Of a stretch of 11,250 bases of DNA, positions 5,804-11,250 are shown one piece after another. Location: NCBI GenBank assembly GCA_900769965.1, contig CAAGIQ010000128.1, positions 1-11,250 of the forward strand. The letters run 5' to 3'. The first letter of the stretch is position 1, and every line of letters starts with the position of its first letter. The DNA is from Bacilli bacterium. Lineage in GTDB: Bacteria > Bacillota_I > Bacilli_A > RFN20 > CAG-288. The notes under the pieces are model-generated. The model did no database searches. It saw only the letters and a list, made by a program, of their open reading frames with translations, and was not told the DNA's origin. The position numbers and the translations under genes were made by a program.

Positions 5804-5839
5804 TTTAACTACCCATTTAGGGGGTGAAGCCTAAAGACA
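5793..5839. repeat. 10-bp inverted repeat (hairpin) at the duplication junction
   Basis: TGTCTTTAGG (5793-5802) and CCTAAAGACA (5830-5839) are perfect inverted arms around a 27-nt loop, which can form a minor inner stem ACCC/GGGT. TTAACTACC also occurs twice in direct orientation (5784-5792 and 5805-5813). The structure lies exactly between the end of the Nudix fragment and the start of the second uvrA-upstream repeat, so it marks a recombination junction or is the end of a small element. There is no T-run, so it is not a convincing terminator. Confidence 0.5.
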
Positions 5840-5841
5840 AG

Positions 5842-5890
5842 TACCAAATAACTAATTTATATATATATTTTTACTACATGTAGTAAGGAA
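5842..5890. repeat. Direct repeat R1, copy 2
   Basis: This is the second copy of the sequence just upstream of uvrA (4230-4280), in the same orientation. The position matching the uvrA -10 reads TGGTACTTG on the minus strand, so promoter function there is probably lost. It contains a perfect 16-bp palindrome, TTACTACATGTAGTAA (5871-5886), which in copy 1 is interrupted by about 6 bases. Confidence 0.6.
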
Positions 5891-5893
5891 AGT

Positions 5894-6107
5894 TTTAACT
5901 TGATAGCCTCTAGATTTTCTAAGATATCTTCGAATTATAACGATGCCGTTAACTTTATAAGCACATAGTTAGATGAATCTAAAAATTTATCACCATGTCA
6001 ATCAATTTTGAAATATTTCTAAAAGAAATTAAGTTCACTAATTACATTATTTGACCCAAAACATCGTTAATCTAGCTAAAAAATTCTCCTAAGTCAAAAT
6101 TTATTTT
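5894..6107. other. A+T-rich gap, no intact gene; possible decayed minus-strand reading frames
   Basis: I find no RNA gene or intact ORF here. On the minus strand a frame from 5997 to 5860 is open except for one TAA (5935-5937); it reads SSNYVLIKLTASL before that stop and FEDILENLEAIKLKLSLL after it. An adjacent frame (about 6071-5982) carries LVNLISFRNISKLIDMVINF after another stop. Together they could be a decayed gene with stops and a frameshift, but open stretches of this size also arise by chance in DNA this A+T rich. I assign no family. Confidence 0.25.
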
Positions 6108-6128
6108 TTATATCGTATAACGATATAA
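6108..6128. promoter_or_regulatory. 21-bp perfect palindromic site (9-bp arms, 3-bp centre), operator-like
   Basis: TTATATCGT (6108-6116) and ACGATATAA (6120-6128) are perfect inverted arms around ATA. This is the size and symmetry of a repressor site, but no intact gene starts next to it. It may have served a gene now lost, or it may be part of the repeat-rich unit that follows. Confidence 0.35.
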
Positions 6129-6137
6129 TTTAAGCTA

Positions 6138-6153
6138 TTTTTTCATGAAAAAA
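6138..6153. repeat. 16-bp perfect palindrome TTTTTTCATGAAAAAA
   Basis: A perfect palindrome without a spacer lies 9 bp after the previous palindrome and 3 bp before the tandem array. It is A+T rich and could bend, melt or act as a binding site; no function can be assigned from sequence alone. Confidence 0.35.
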
Positions 6154-6156
6154 ACT

Positions 6157-6248
6157 AAATCCCAAATTTGCCGAAAAATAAATCCCAAATTTGCCGAAAA
6201 ATAAATCCCAAATTTGCCGGATTTTAAATCCCATTTTTGCCGAAAAAG
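6157..6248. repeat. Four head-to-tail 23-bp repeats (iteron-like array)
   Basis: Units start at 6157, 6180, 6203 and 6226, each exactly 23 bp with no spacer. The core AATCCCAAATTTGCCG is identical in units 1-3, and unit 4 has CCCATTTTTGCCG. Units 1 and 2 are identical throughout; units 3 and 4 differ in the last 6 bases. Each of the first three contains the palindrome CAAATTTG, so sites recur about every two helical turns on the same face. This looks like a multi-site protein-binding array. It has no spacers, so it is not CRISPR. Confidence 0.9.
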
Positions 6249-6270
6249 TCATTTAATAATTCATCAACGA

Positions 6271-6296
6271 AAATGAGTTAATCACATGACTCATTT
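6271..6296 (-). terminator. Weak hairpin after the Nudix gene, possible terminator
   Basis: AAATGAGT (6271-6278) and ACTCATTT (6289-6296) form an 8-bp stem with a 10-nt loop, 9 bp past the Nudix stop. On the minus strand the stem ends in a short T-run (ATTTTCG). The stem is A+T rich and the tail short, so termination would be weak. The degenerate Nudix copy has the related palindrome at 5683-5697. Confidence 0.4.
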
Positions 6297-6401
6297 ACTT
6301 TAGATTTATATTAATTCGATAATGCTCACATCAGCTTGAGCAAAATCCATATCTTTCATCTCATCTTTAGTCGCCCATCTCTTATCTACGTGTTCGCTTA
6401 A
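6289..6401. repeat. Nudix 3'-end repeat, intact copy
   Basis: This is the partner of 5683-5803. It covers the last 30 or so codons of the functional Nudix gene and about 17 bp of its 3' flank, in direct orientation about 600 bp away. It is the reference for judging the fragment as degenerate, since here the frame is open through a TGG Trp codon to the natural stop. Confidence 0.85.
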
Positions 6402-6704
6402 GATGAAATCACCTTTAACCAGCTTGCATCTATAAGCGTATAAGGTTATTGAGAAATCTTGATATGGGTATAGATCATGATATTCATAATTAGATAAGCC
6501 TAGATACTCTATTGGTAATATATCCGCACTTAATTCTTCTTTTATTTCTCTAATAATAGTCTCTTCGTGTGTTTCTTTTGGTTCCACTTTGCCACCTGGA
6601 AACTCCCACTTACCTTCTAAAGCACGTCCTTTTCCTCTTTTAGTACATAAAACTTTGCCTTCTTCGTTGAAAATTAAAGCGCAAACTACTTCGTAATGTT
6701 TCAT
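6306..6704 (-). CDS. MutT-type Nudix hydrolase, (deoxy)nucleoside triphosphate pyrophosphohydrolase
   Basis: This 132-aa cytoplasmic hydrolase should cleave modified or free (d)NTPs, such as 8-oxo-dGTP or a dCTP analogue, to the monophosphate and pyrophosphate. The Nudix box is complete at 38-60: GKVEPKE, seven residues, then REIKEEL, matching Gx5Ex7REuxEExgu. E53, E56 and E57 are the metal ligands. The N-terminal strand with VVCALI and TKRGKGRALEGKWEFPGG (about 21-38) is typical of MutT/NudG proteins, as is the length of about 130. The start ATG overlaps the stop of the upstream nuclease-helicase (ATGA), so the two are translationally coupled and probably act together. The exact substrate cannot be told from sequence. 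The last 30 codons are duplicated, in broken form, at 5708-5794. Confidence 0.92.
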   Translation of the reverse strand: MKHYEVVCALIFNEEGKVLCTKRGKGRALEGKWEFPGGKVEPKETHEETIIREIKEELSADILPIEYLGLSNYEYHDLYPYQDFSITLYAYRCKLVKGDFILSEHVDKRWATKDEMKDMDFAQADVSIIELI

Positions 6705-9484
6705 TCTTTAATTACCTCTGGTATCTCAAAATCGACGAAGTATTCTTTTTTAACTTCGTGGTCTAACTCGATATCTAACAAGATCGTATCGTGAAGCTTC
6801 TTATCTGAACTCTCTACAAATGAAGGTCTTAAATTAGTAAATTTACCCGTTCCAAAATATGTGAAAGGAAGTGTAACTCCATCTTCTTCATCCATTTTTC
6901 TAACGAAGAGATGAACTAATTTAGTATTCATTATCTTAATTCCTTCAGAATTAGTGAAAGTCGTGTCATTTTTAGATTCCCATTGGAAAAGAGTAGGAGA
7001 TAAAAACTTATCTTTATAATTAGTTCTCTCCATCTTCTCCTTATCTTTCTTAATTCCAATAAAGACATATGTTGTTCCGTCTTCACCAAACTTAGTTCCC
7101 TGTAAGAACATGGTCGTTTTTTCTAAAAGAACCTTCATTATTTGATCTTTATAGTAGTTGCCATATAACTTAAACTTACCTTCATAATCTCCAAAATCTA
7201 TGTCGTATCTAGTTAATCCGTAAAATAATGTGTCTAATAGATACTCTTTAAAACTTTCATCTAACTTATCGACGTTAAGTTCATCTTTAGAGTTCACTAA
7301 TTTATCTTTTCTTAAGAAATAAAGAGCGTTAGCTAGCGTGTTAAAAGTAACTTTTGAAGAGTAACCCGCTAAGGAATTAAGATCTAATTTCCCGTTTTCA
7401 AGAATAGATTTCAAAATCAAATATTCATCTTGTCTTACTAGAGGTAACATGTCTTCTAAAGTCTCTAAAAACGCGATTTGAGAATCGGTAAACAAAGGCA
7501 AACTCGGCTCTTTAACATTAGTTAAGAAATTGTAGTAACTCTTGTTTTTCTTACCGCTTATCTTAGATTTGATTAACCTCATAAGATCTGGAGCACAATC
7601 GCTATTTAGATAATCCATATGGCTTGGATAAGTGTTTAAATGGAGATACTCTTTAAAGTTGCTGTAGTCCTTTTTTAAGAAATCCTTTGTGTTGAAGTTA
7701 GTGTTTGTAATGTATTTAATAATATCCTCTTTAGCTAAGGAATCGATATTTATAACTAACCCTTTGATATCTAAAGACACGAAATCAGTTCTTAATAGAT
7801 CGATAATATATCTCTTTTCGAGGATGTTAGATTTACTTAACGAACCTAAAGCCATAGCTATCTGAACAGATCTATCGTAATTATTACCGATAAAGTCTAA
7901 AACTGTAACGTAGTCCTTACCTTCATATTTTCTTAATCCACGTCCAAGTTGTTGTAAGAATATGGTTTGTGATTCCGTCGGCCTTAAGAATAAAACCATG
8001 TTGATCTGAGGTATATCAACCCCTTCGTTAAGGATATCAACAGCGCAGATAATCTCTAGATCTTTACTATCGTCCTGAAGATCTGAAAAAGCTTTGATAC
8101 GTTGACCTAAGTCGTTTCTTCCAGTTAACGATATCGCGTTATACCCAACTTCGTTAAACTTATCTGCCATCATTATGGCGTGAGCGATGTTCGCGCAGAA
8201 AGCTATAGCCTTTAACTTCCCTTTGCCACGATGCTTCTCTATTTCAGAAGCTATAAAAAGGACGTTATCTTGACTAGATATCGTTTTTGAAATCAAGTTC
8301 TGTTCTCTAAAACCATAATTAGCTTTAAAGTCTCTAATTCCGTAGTAATGGAAAGGCACTACTAGATCGTTAACTATCGCATCTCTTAACCTAAGTTCAT
8401 ATGGAACGTTCTTATCGAACAAGTCGTATACATCCTCGTTATCCATACGTTCAGGAGTAGCGGTAATGCCTAATAAGAATTCAGGTTTAAAGTAATCGAT
8501 TATCTTCTTATAACTAGAAGCGACGCTATGATGCGCTTCATCTATACATATATAGTCGAATTCATCTTGCATAAACTCATCTAAATGAGTGGCTAACATG
8601 ATGTTAGATGCAAATAAGAAATCACAGCCTAATTCCTTTTTATCCCCGACAAAAAGACCGTAAGTTTTAGACTCACCAAATACTCTTCTAAACGACTCTA
8701 AAGAATCAGCAAGAATCTTATCTCTATGGCAAATAAATAGAACTCTTTTAGCTCCAAAATTCTTAGCGTCAAATGCCGCTAGATAAGTCTTACCACTTCC
8801 AGTAGCCGCAACTACTAAAGCTTTAGTAACTCCCATAGAACGATATCTATTTATCTCTTTTAACGCCTTTCTCTGCATGAAGTTTGGTTTAATCAAAGAT
8901 GAACTAGTGTCATAGTCCATATCCCAAGCGGAGATAGCATAATTCAATCTATCGGAATACTTAGAAATGATATCAGTATCTAGAAGAATCGTTTTATCCC
9001 ACTTAGAAAAGAATTCTTCTAAAGTTTCTAAATACACTTTAGGCTCTTTTTCCTTTAAAAGAAGATCCCATTCTATATTCTTAAGCAACGCAAAGCGGGT
9101 AATATTAGAAGAACCTATGATAATTTCATAATAGTCTTTCTGTTTAAAAAGATAACCTTTTGAGTGATAACCGAGAGTAAGTTCATTTTTAACATCGACG
9201 AAACATTCAAAATCCAGGTGGCATTCAAAATTATTATAAGTATCCATCAACTTTTTAAATTCGTTTAAGGAATCTATGTCAGTAAAATTCTGATAAGTTG
9301 AAGTGATAAGCTTTCCTTTTACGCCTCTAGCTAAAGCATTTTTGATATCTTCTAGTAAAAGGATAAGTCCAGCTTTCTTAATAAAACTAACAGAAAAATA
9401 AAACTCTTCACAGGTCTTTAAACTTTCTTTAATCTTATCTAAAAATGTTATTTCAGTATAATTTGTTAATAATTTGTTACTCAT
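6701..9484 (-). CDS. PLD-like nuclease / SF2 DEAD-box helicase / DUF3427-type protein
   Basis: This 927-aa protein has three visible parts. Residues about 5-170 are a phospholipase-D-like domain with a single HxK motif (H107-S-K109) followed by GSSN (124-127), as in PLD nucleases that work as dimers. Residues about 200-530 are a superfamily 2 helicase core: Walker A AATGSGKT (226-233), DEAH (315-318), motif III TAT (341-343), motif V VDILNEGVDIP (482-492) and motif VI QQLGRGLRK (511-519). Residues about 560-920 resemble the DUF3427 region that follows such helicases, including FLSPTLFQWES (826-836). The likely role is ATP-driven DNA translocation coupled to cleavage, in repair or defence; this is inference. 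Both catalytic centres look intact. It is the first gene of an operon with the Nudix hydrolase, overlapping by 4 bp. Its ribosome binding site is weak (AAGAGTGA). Confidence 0.88.
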   Translation of the reverse strand: MSNKLLTNYTEITFLDKIKESLKTCEEFYFSVSFIKKAGLILLLEDIKNALARGVKGKLITSTYQNFTDIDSLNEFKKLMDTYNNFECHLDFECFVDVKNELTLGYHSKGYLFKQKDYYEIIIGSSNITRFALLKNIEWDLLLKEKEPKVYLETLEEFFSKWDKTILLDTDIISKYSDRLNYAISAWDMDYDTSSSLIKPNFMQRKALKEINRYRSMGVTKALVVAATGSGKTYLAAFDAKNFGAKRVLFICHRDKILADSLESFRRVFGESKTYGLFVGDKKELGCDFLFASNIMLATHLDEFMQDEFDYICIDEAHHSVASSYKKIIDYFKPEFLLGITATPERMDNEDVYDLFDKNVPYELRLRDAIVNDLVVPFHYYGIRDFKANYGFREQNLISKTISSQDNVLFIASEIEKHRGKGKLKAIAFCANIAHAIMMADKFNEVGYNAISLTGRNDLGQRIKAFSDLQDDSKDLEIICAVDILNEGVDIPQINMVLFLRPTESQTIFLQQLGRGLRKYEGKDYVTVLDFIGNNYDRSVQIAMALGSLSKSNILEKRYIIDLLRTDFVSLDIKGLVINIDSLAKEDIIKYITNTNFNTKDFLKKDYSNFKEYLHLNTYPSHMDYLNSDCAPDLMRLIKSKISGKKNKSYYNFLTNVKEPSLPLFTDSQIAFLETLEDMLPLVRQDEYLILKSILENGKLDLNSLAGYSSKVTFNTLANALYFLRKDKLVNSKDELNVDKLDESFKEYLLDTLFYGLTRYDIDFGDYEGKFKLYGNYYKDQIMKVLLEKTTMFLQGTKFGEDGTTYVFIGIKKDKEKMERTNYKDKFLSPTLFQWESKNDTTFTNSEGIKIMNTKLVHLFVRKMDEEDGVTLPFTYFGTGKFTNLRPSFVESSDKKLHDTILLDIELDHEVKKEYFVDFEIPEVIKE

Positions 9485-9487
9485 AAG

Positions 9488-9534
9488 TCACTCTTTTCTA
9501 AAACTATATTAACAGAGTGAAGCTTAACATTAAA
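9488..9534 (-). promoter_or_regulatory. Candidate promoter and inverted repeat upstream of the nuclease-helicase operon
   Basis: On the minus strand TGTTAATAT (9506-9514) is a possible extended -10 about 20 nt before the ATG, with TTTAAT (9529-9534) a weak -35 at 17 bp. TCACTCT (9488-9494) and AGAGTGA (9514-9520) form a 7-bp inverted repeat that brackets this -10 and includes the ribosome binding region. The promoter is only moderately convincing. Confidence 0.35.
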
Positions 9535-9664
9535 TATCTAATAATCCCATTTATAGGATAATAGACTAAAAAACGGTAATATTTTTATAAAAACCTTCCA
9601 AGATTCTTTCATTCTCTCCATGTACCACATCTATATTCTTATTCTATATAAAGTGTCTATTATT

Positions 9665-9693
9665 TGATATAATTTAAACGTATATAGAAAGAG
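9665..9693 (+). promoter_or_regulatory. Promoter and ribosome binding site of the glycosyltransferase operon
   Basis: A perfect extended -10, TGATATAAT (9665-9673), lies 28 bp before the ATG. The hexamer at the -35 distance (TATATA, 9645-9650) does not match consensus, so the extension is probably needed. AGAAAGAG (9686-9693) is the likely ribosome binding site, 8 nt before the start. Confidence 0.55.
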
Positions 9694-9701
9694 TAAAAAC
9701 T

Positions 9702-10655
9702 ATGTTAAATGTATCAATTGTAGTACCAGTATATAACGAAGAAGAGATGATTCCTCTCTTCCTAGAAGAAGCTAATAAGAGATTTGTCGACGATGATAAA
9801 TATCATTATTCGATTCTCTTTGTAAACGACGGATCTAAAGATAAAACTTTAGAGATTTTAAAAGAAGCTTCTTTAAAATATAAGAATGTATCTTACGTCT
9901 CTTTCTCACGTAACTTTGGTCAAGATGCGGCCTTAGCAGCCGGCTTAAGCTATGCCAAAGGTGATGTAGTAATACCTATGGATTGCGATTTACAAGATCC
10001 ACCATATCTAATTAAAGAGATGCTTAAAAAATACGAGGAAGGCTATGAGATAGTTAATCCTCAAAGAGTAAAACGCGATGGCGACAGCTTCATGAAGAAA
10101 AAGACTTCAGGAATGTTCTATAAGTTTATAAACAAGATCTCAGGAAGAAAAGTTATGCCTGAAAACGTCTCGCAGTTTAGACTTATCTCAAGACGTGCTT
10201 TAAACGAGATTTTAAAGATGCCTGAAAAAGTCAGGATGTTAAGAAGCGAAGTTCCTTTCGTCGGATTTAAAACCTGCACTATCGAATTTGAAAGACAAGT
10301 TAGAGGCGCTGGAAAAACTAAATATAACTACAGACGTATATTTAATTTTGCCGGTCACACCATAACTAACTCCACCGATGCCTTGTTAAACTGGCCGTTA
10401 TTTATAGGTTTATTCTTCTCTGCTCTAGGTGGAATAGGATTTTTAACAACCTTGATACTTTACTTAATCGATATCTTCGCTCATGTATTTAACTCCTCGG
10501 CTATACCGCTATTCTTAATAATTTCAAGTATCATCCTAGCTGTAGGCCTTATTTCTCTAGTAGTATTTATCCCATGCTTATATCTAAAAGACATGTTTGT
10601 TAACACTCAAGGAAGACCAACTTATATAGTTGAAGAATATCACGAAGGAGAATAA
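9702..10655 (+). CDS. GtrB-type family 2 glycosyltransferase (polyprenyl-phosphate glycosyltransferase), membrane-anchored
   Basis: This 317-aa enzyme should transfer a sugar from a nucleotide-sugar to a lipid carrier such as undecaprenyl phosphate at the inner face of the membrane, feeding cell-surface glycosylation. The GT-A domain begins with VSIVVPVYNEE (4-14), followed by VNDGS (41-45) and the metal/nucleotide motif DCDLQDPP (94-101). QFRLISRRA (158-166) and a RMLRSEVPFVGF segment (178-189) are typical of the GtrB/DPM1-like group. Two hydrophobic C-terminal segments (about 231-258 and 268-295) are membrane helices. The length matches the GtrB group (about 310-330 aa). The sugar cannot be inferred. 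It shares an operon with the glycoside hydrolase gene 4 nt downstream, whose ribosome binding site lies in its last codons. Confidence 0.92.
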   Translation: MLNVSIVVPVYNEEEMIPLFLEEANKRFVDDDKYHYSILFVNDGSKDKTLEILKEASLKYKNVSYVSFSRNFGQDAALAAGLSYAKGDVVIPMDCDLQDPPYLIKEMLKKYEEGYEIVNPQRVKRDGDSFMKKKTSGMFYKFINKISGRKVMPENVSQFRLISRRALNEILKMPEKVRMLRSEVPFVGFKTCTIEFERQVRGAGKTKYNYRRIFNFAGHTITNSTDALLNWPLFIGLFFSALGGIGFLTTLILYLIDIFAHVFNSSAIPLFLIISSIILAVGLISLVVFIPCLYLKDMFVNTQGRPTYIVEEYHEGE

Positions 10656-10659
10656 AACT

Positions 10660-11250
10660 ATGGTAAAGAGTATCAATTTCGACTGGAGATTTAAAGATGA
10701 TTTCAAGGAAACATATCTAGAAAAGACACCTCTAGATGCCTTGAAAATCGATATTCCTCATTCAATCAAGGTACTTCCTTCTAACTACTTCAACGAGAAA
10801 GATTTTGAAAAGGTTACAACCTATTTCAAAACTTTTGACTTAGAAGATTATGAAAATAAATCGGTAATACTAAGATTTGAAGCCTTTATGGTCAAGGCTA
10901 AAATCTATTTAAACTCTGTTTTCTTAGGAGAATTCGTATCGGGTTTTAGACCTGTAGAAATAGAGATAAAAGATTACTTAAAGGAGAAAAACAACAGATT
11001 AGTAGTAGTCTTAGACTCCTCCGAATTAGAGGATGTTCCACCTTTTGGATACACTATAGACTATTTAACTTTCGGAGGAATCTATAGAGAAGTAAGCTTA
11101 CTAGTTAGATCTATTAACCACATCGATAAAGCCTTAGTCCACGCTTATAAAGATGGCAAAGTAAATGTTACTTCTTTAGTTACTGGCGAAAGAAAGAATA
11201 TAAGATACGAAGTCTATTTTAACGATGAGCTAGTAACCTCCTCTTCAGAA
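10660..11250 (+). CDS. Glycoside hydrolase family 2 protein, N-terminal part (3' end outside window)
   Basis: The frame opens at an ATG with AAGGAG (10645-10650) 9 nt upstream and stays open for 197 codons to the end of the window. The visible part covers the N-terminal jelly-roll sugar-binding domain of family 2 enzymes (beta-galactosidase, beta-mannosidase, beta-glucuronidase group). KAKIYLNSVFLGEFVSGFRP (79-98) is the usual strand pair naming the ligand-facing loop, and TFGGIYREVSLLV (137-149) is the GGIyR-V motif that ends this domain. The immunoglobulin-like domain has just begun, and the catalytic barrel is not in view, so activity and substrate are open. No signal peptide is seen, so it is probably cytoplasmic. 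It appears cotranscribed with the glycosyltransferase upstream. Confidence 0.88.
   Translation, partial: MVKSINFDWRFKDDFKETYLEKTPLDALKIDIPHSIKVLPSNYFNEKDFEKVTTYFKTFDLEDYENKSVILRFEAFMVKAKIYLNSVFLGEFVSGFRPVEIEIKDYLKEKNNRLVVVLDSSELEDVPPFGYTIDYLTFGGIYREVSLLVRSINHIDKALVHAYKDGKVNVTSLVTGERKNIRYEVYFNDELVTSSSE

Larger units (their letters stand above)
9485..9701. other. Divergent intergenic region between nuclease-helicase and glycosyltransferase
   Basis: The 217 bp between the two divergent starts carry the two candidate promoters described separately. The middle (about 9535-9645) is plain A+T-rich sequence; the only symmetry seen is an imperfect ATAATCC/GGATAAT pair around 9541-9562. No small ORF or RNA gene is supported here. 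Confidence 0.5.

Noticed and set aside
6157..6248. CRISPR array
   Set aside because: The 23-bp units are contiguous with no unique spacers, only four in number, and no cas gene is nearby.

Overview
The window reads as chromosomal DNA from a low-GC Gram-positive lineage (Firmicutes/Bacilli or a walled relative of the Mollicutes). The evidence is strong A+T bias, AGGAG-type ribosome binding sites, extended -10 promoters, and TGG for every Trp codon I checked, with TGA used as a stop. Species cannot be named from the sequence.

Layout. (1) Positions 1-1342 hold the right part of an IS200/IS605-family element: the 3' end of tnpA (with its catalytic-Tyr motif), a complete tnpB, and a structured right end that probably encodes the guide (omega/right-end) RNA. 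(2) uvrA (1380-4196, minus) starts behind an extended -10 promoter. (3) A tight four-gene minus-strand operon (4316-5547) encodes a small basic/coiled-coil protein, a DUF3990 protein resembling ADP-ribosyltransferase-fold toxins, an unknown 78-aa protein and a DUF3791 protein. It looks like a toxin-antitoxin or defence cassette, and its promoter is overlapped by a 10+10 bp inverted repeat. (4) About 760 bp without an intact gene (5548-6305) hold a broken second copy of the Nudix gene's 3' end, a second copy of the uvrA-upstream sequence, several perfect palindromes and four 23-bp tandem repeats. (5) A two-gene minus-strand operon (9484-6306) encodes a 927-aa PLD-nuclease/SF2-helicase/DUF3427-like protein and a MutT-type Nudix hydrolase, overlapping by 4 bp. 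(6) On the plus strand, a GtrB-type membrane glycosyltransferase (9702-10655) is followed after 4 nt by a glycoside hydrolase family 2 gene that runs off the window.

How it fits together. uvrA, the Nudix hydrolase and the nuclease-helicase share a strand and a genome-maintenance theme. The most interesting point is the junction between uvrA and the Nudix gene. Sequence from just upstream of uvrA and sequence from the Nudix 3' end each occur twice in direct orientation. The order is uvrA-upstream copy 1, DUF3990 cassette, broken Nudix 3' end, uvrA-upstream copy 2, repeat-rich 400 bp, intact Nudix gene. This is what a tandem duplication (or a Campbell-type insertion) of a short uvrA/Nudix junction would leave, with a different passenger in each copy. 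It marks the DUF3990 operon as acquired accessory DNA.

The best candidates for something poorly described are the four-gene DUF3990/DUF3791 cassette with its operator, the 23-bp repeat array, and the Nudix plus PLD-helicase pair. All functional statements for these are inference from motifs and layout.
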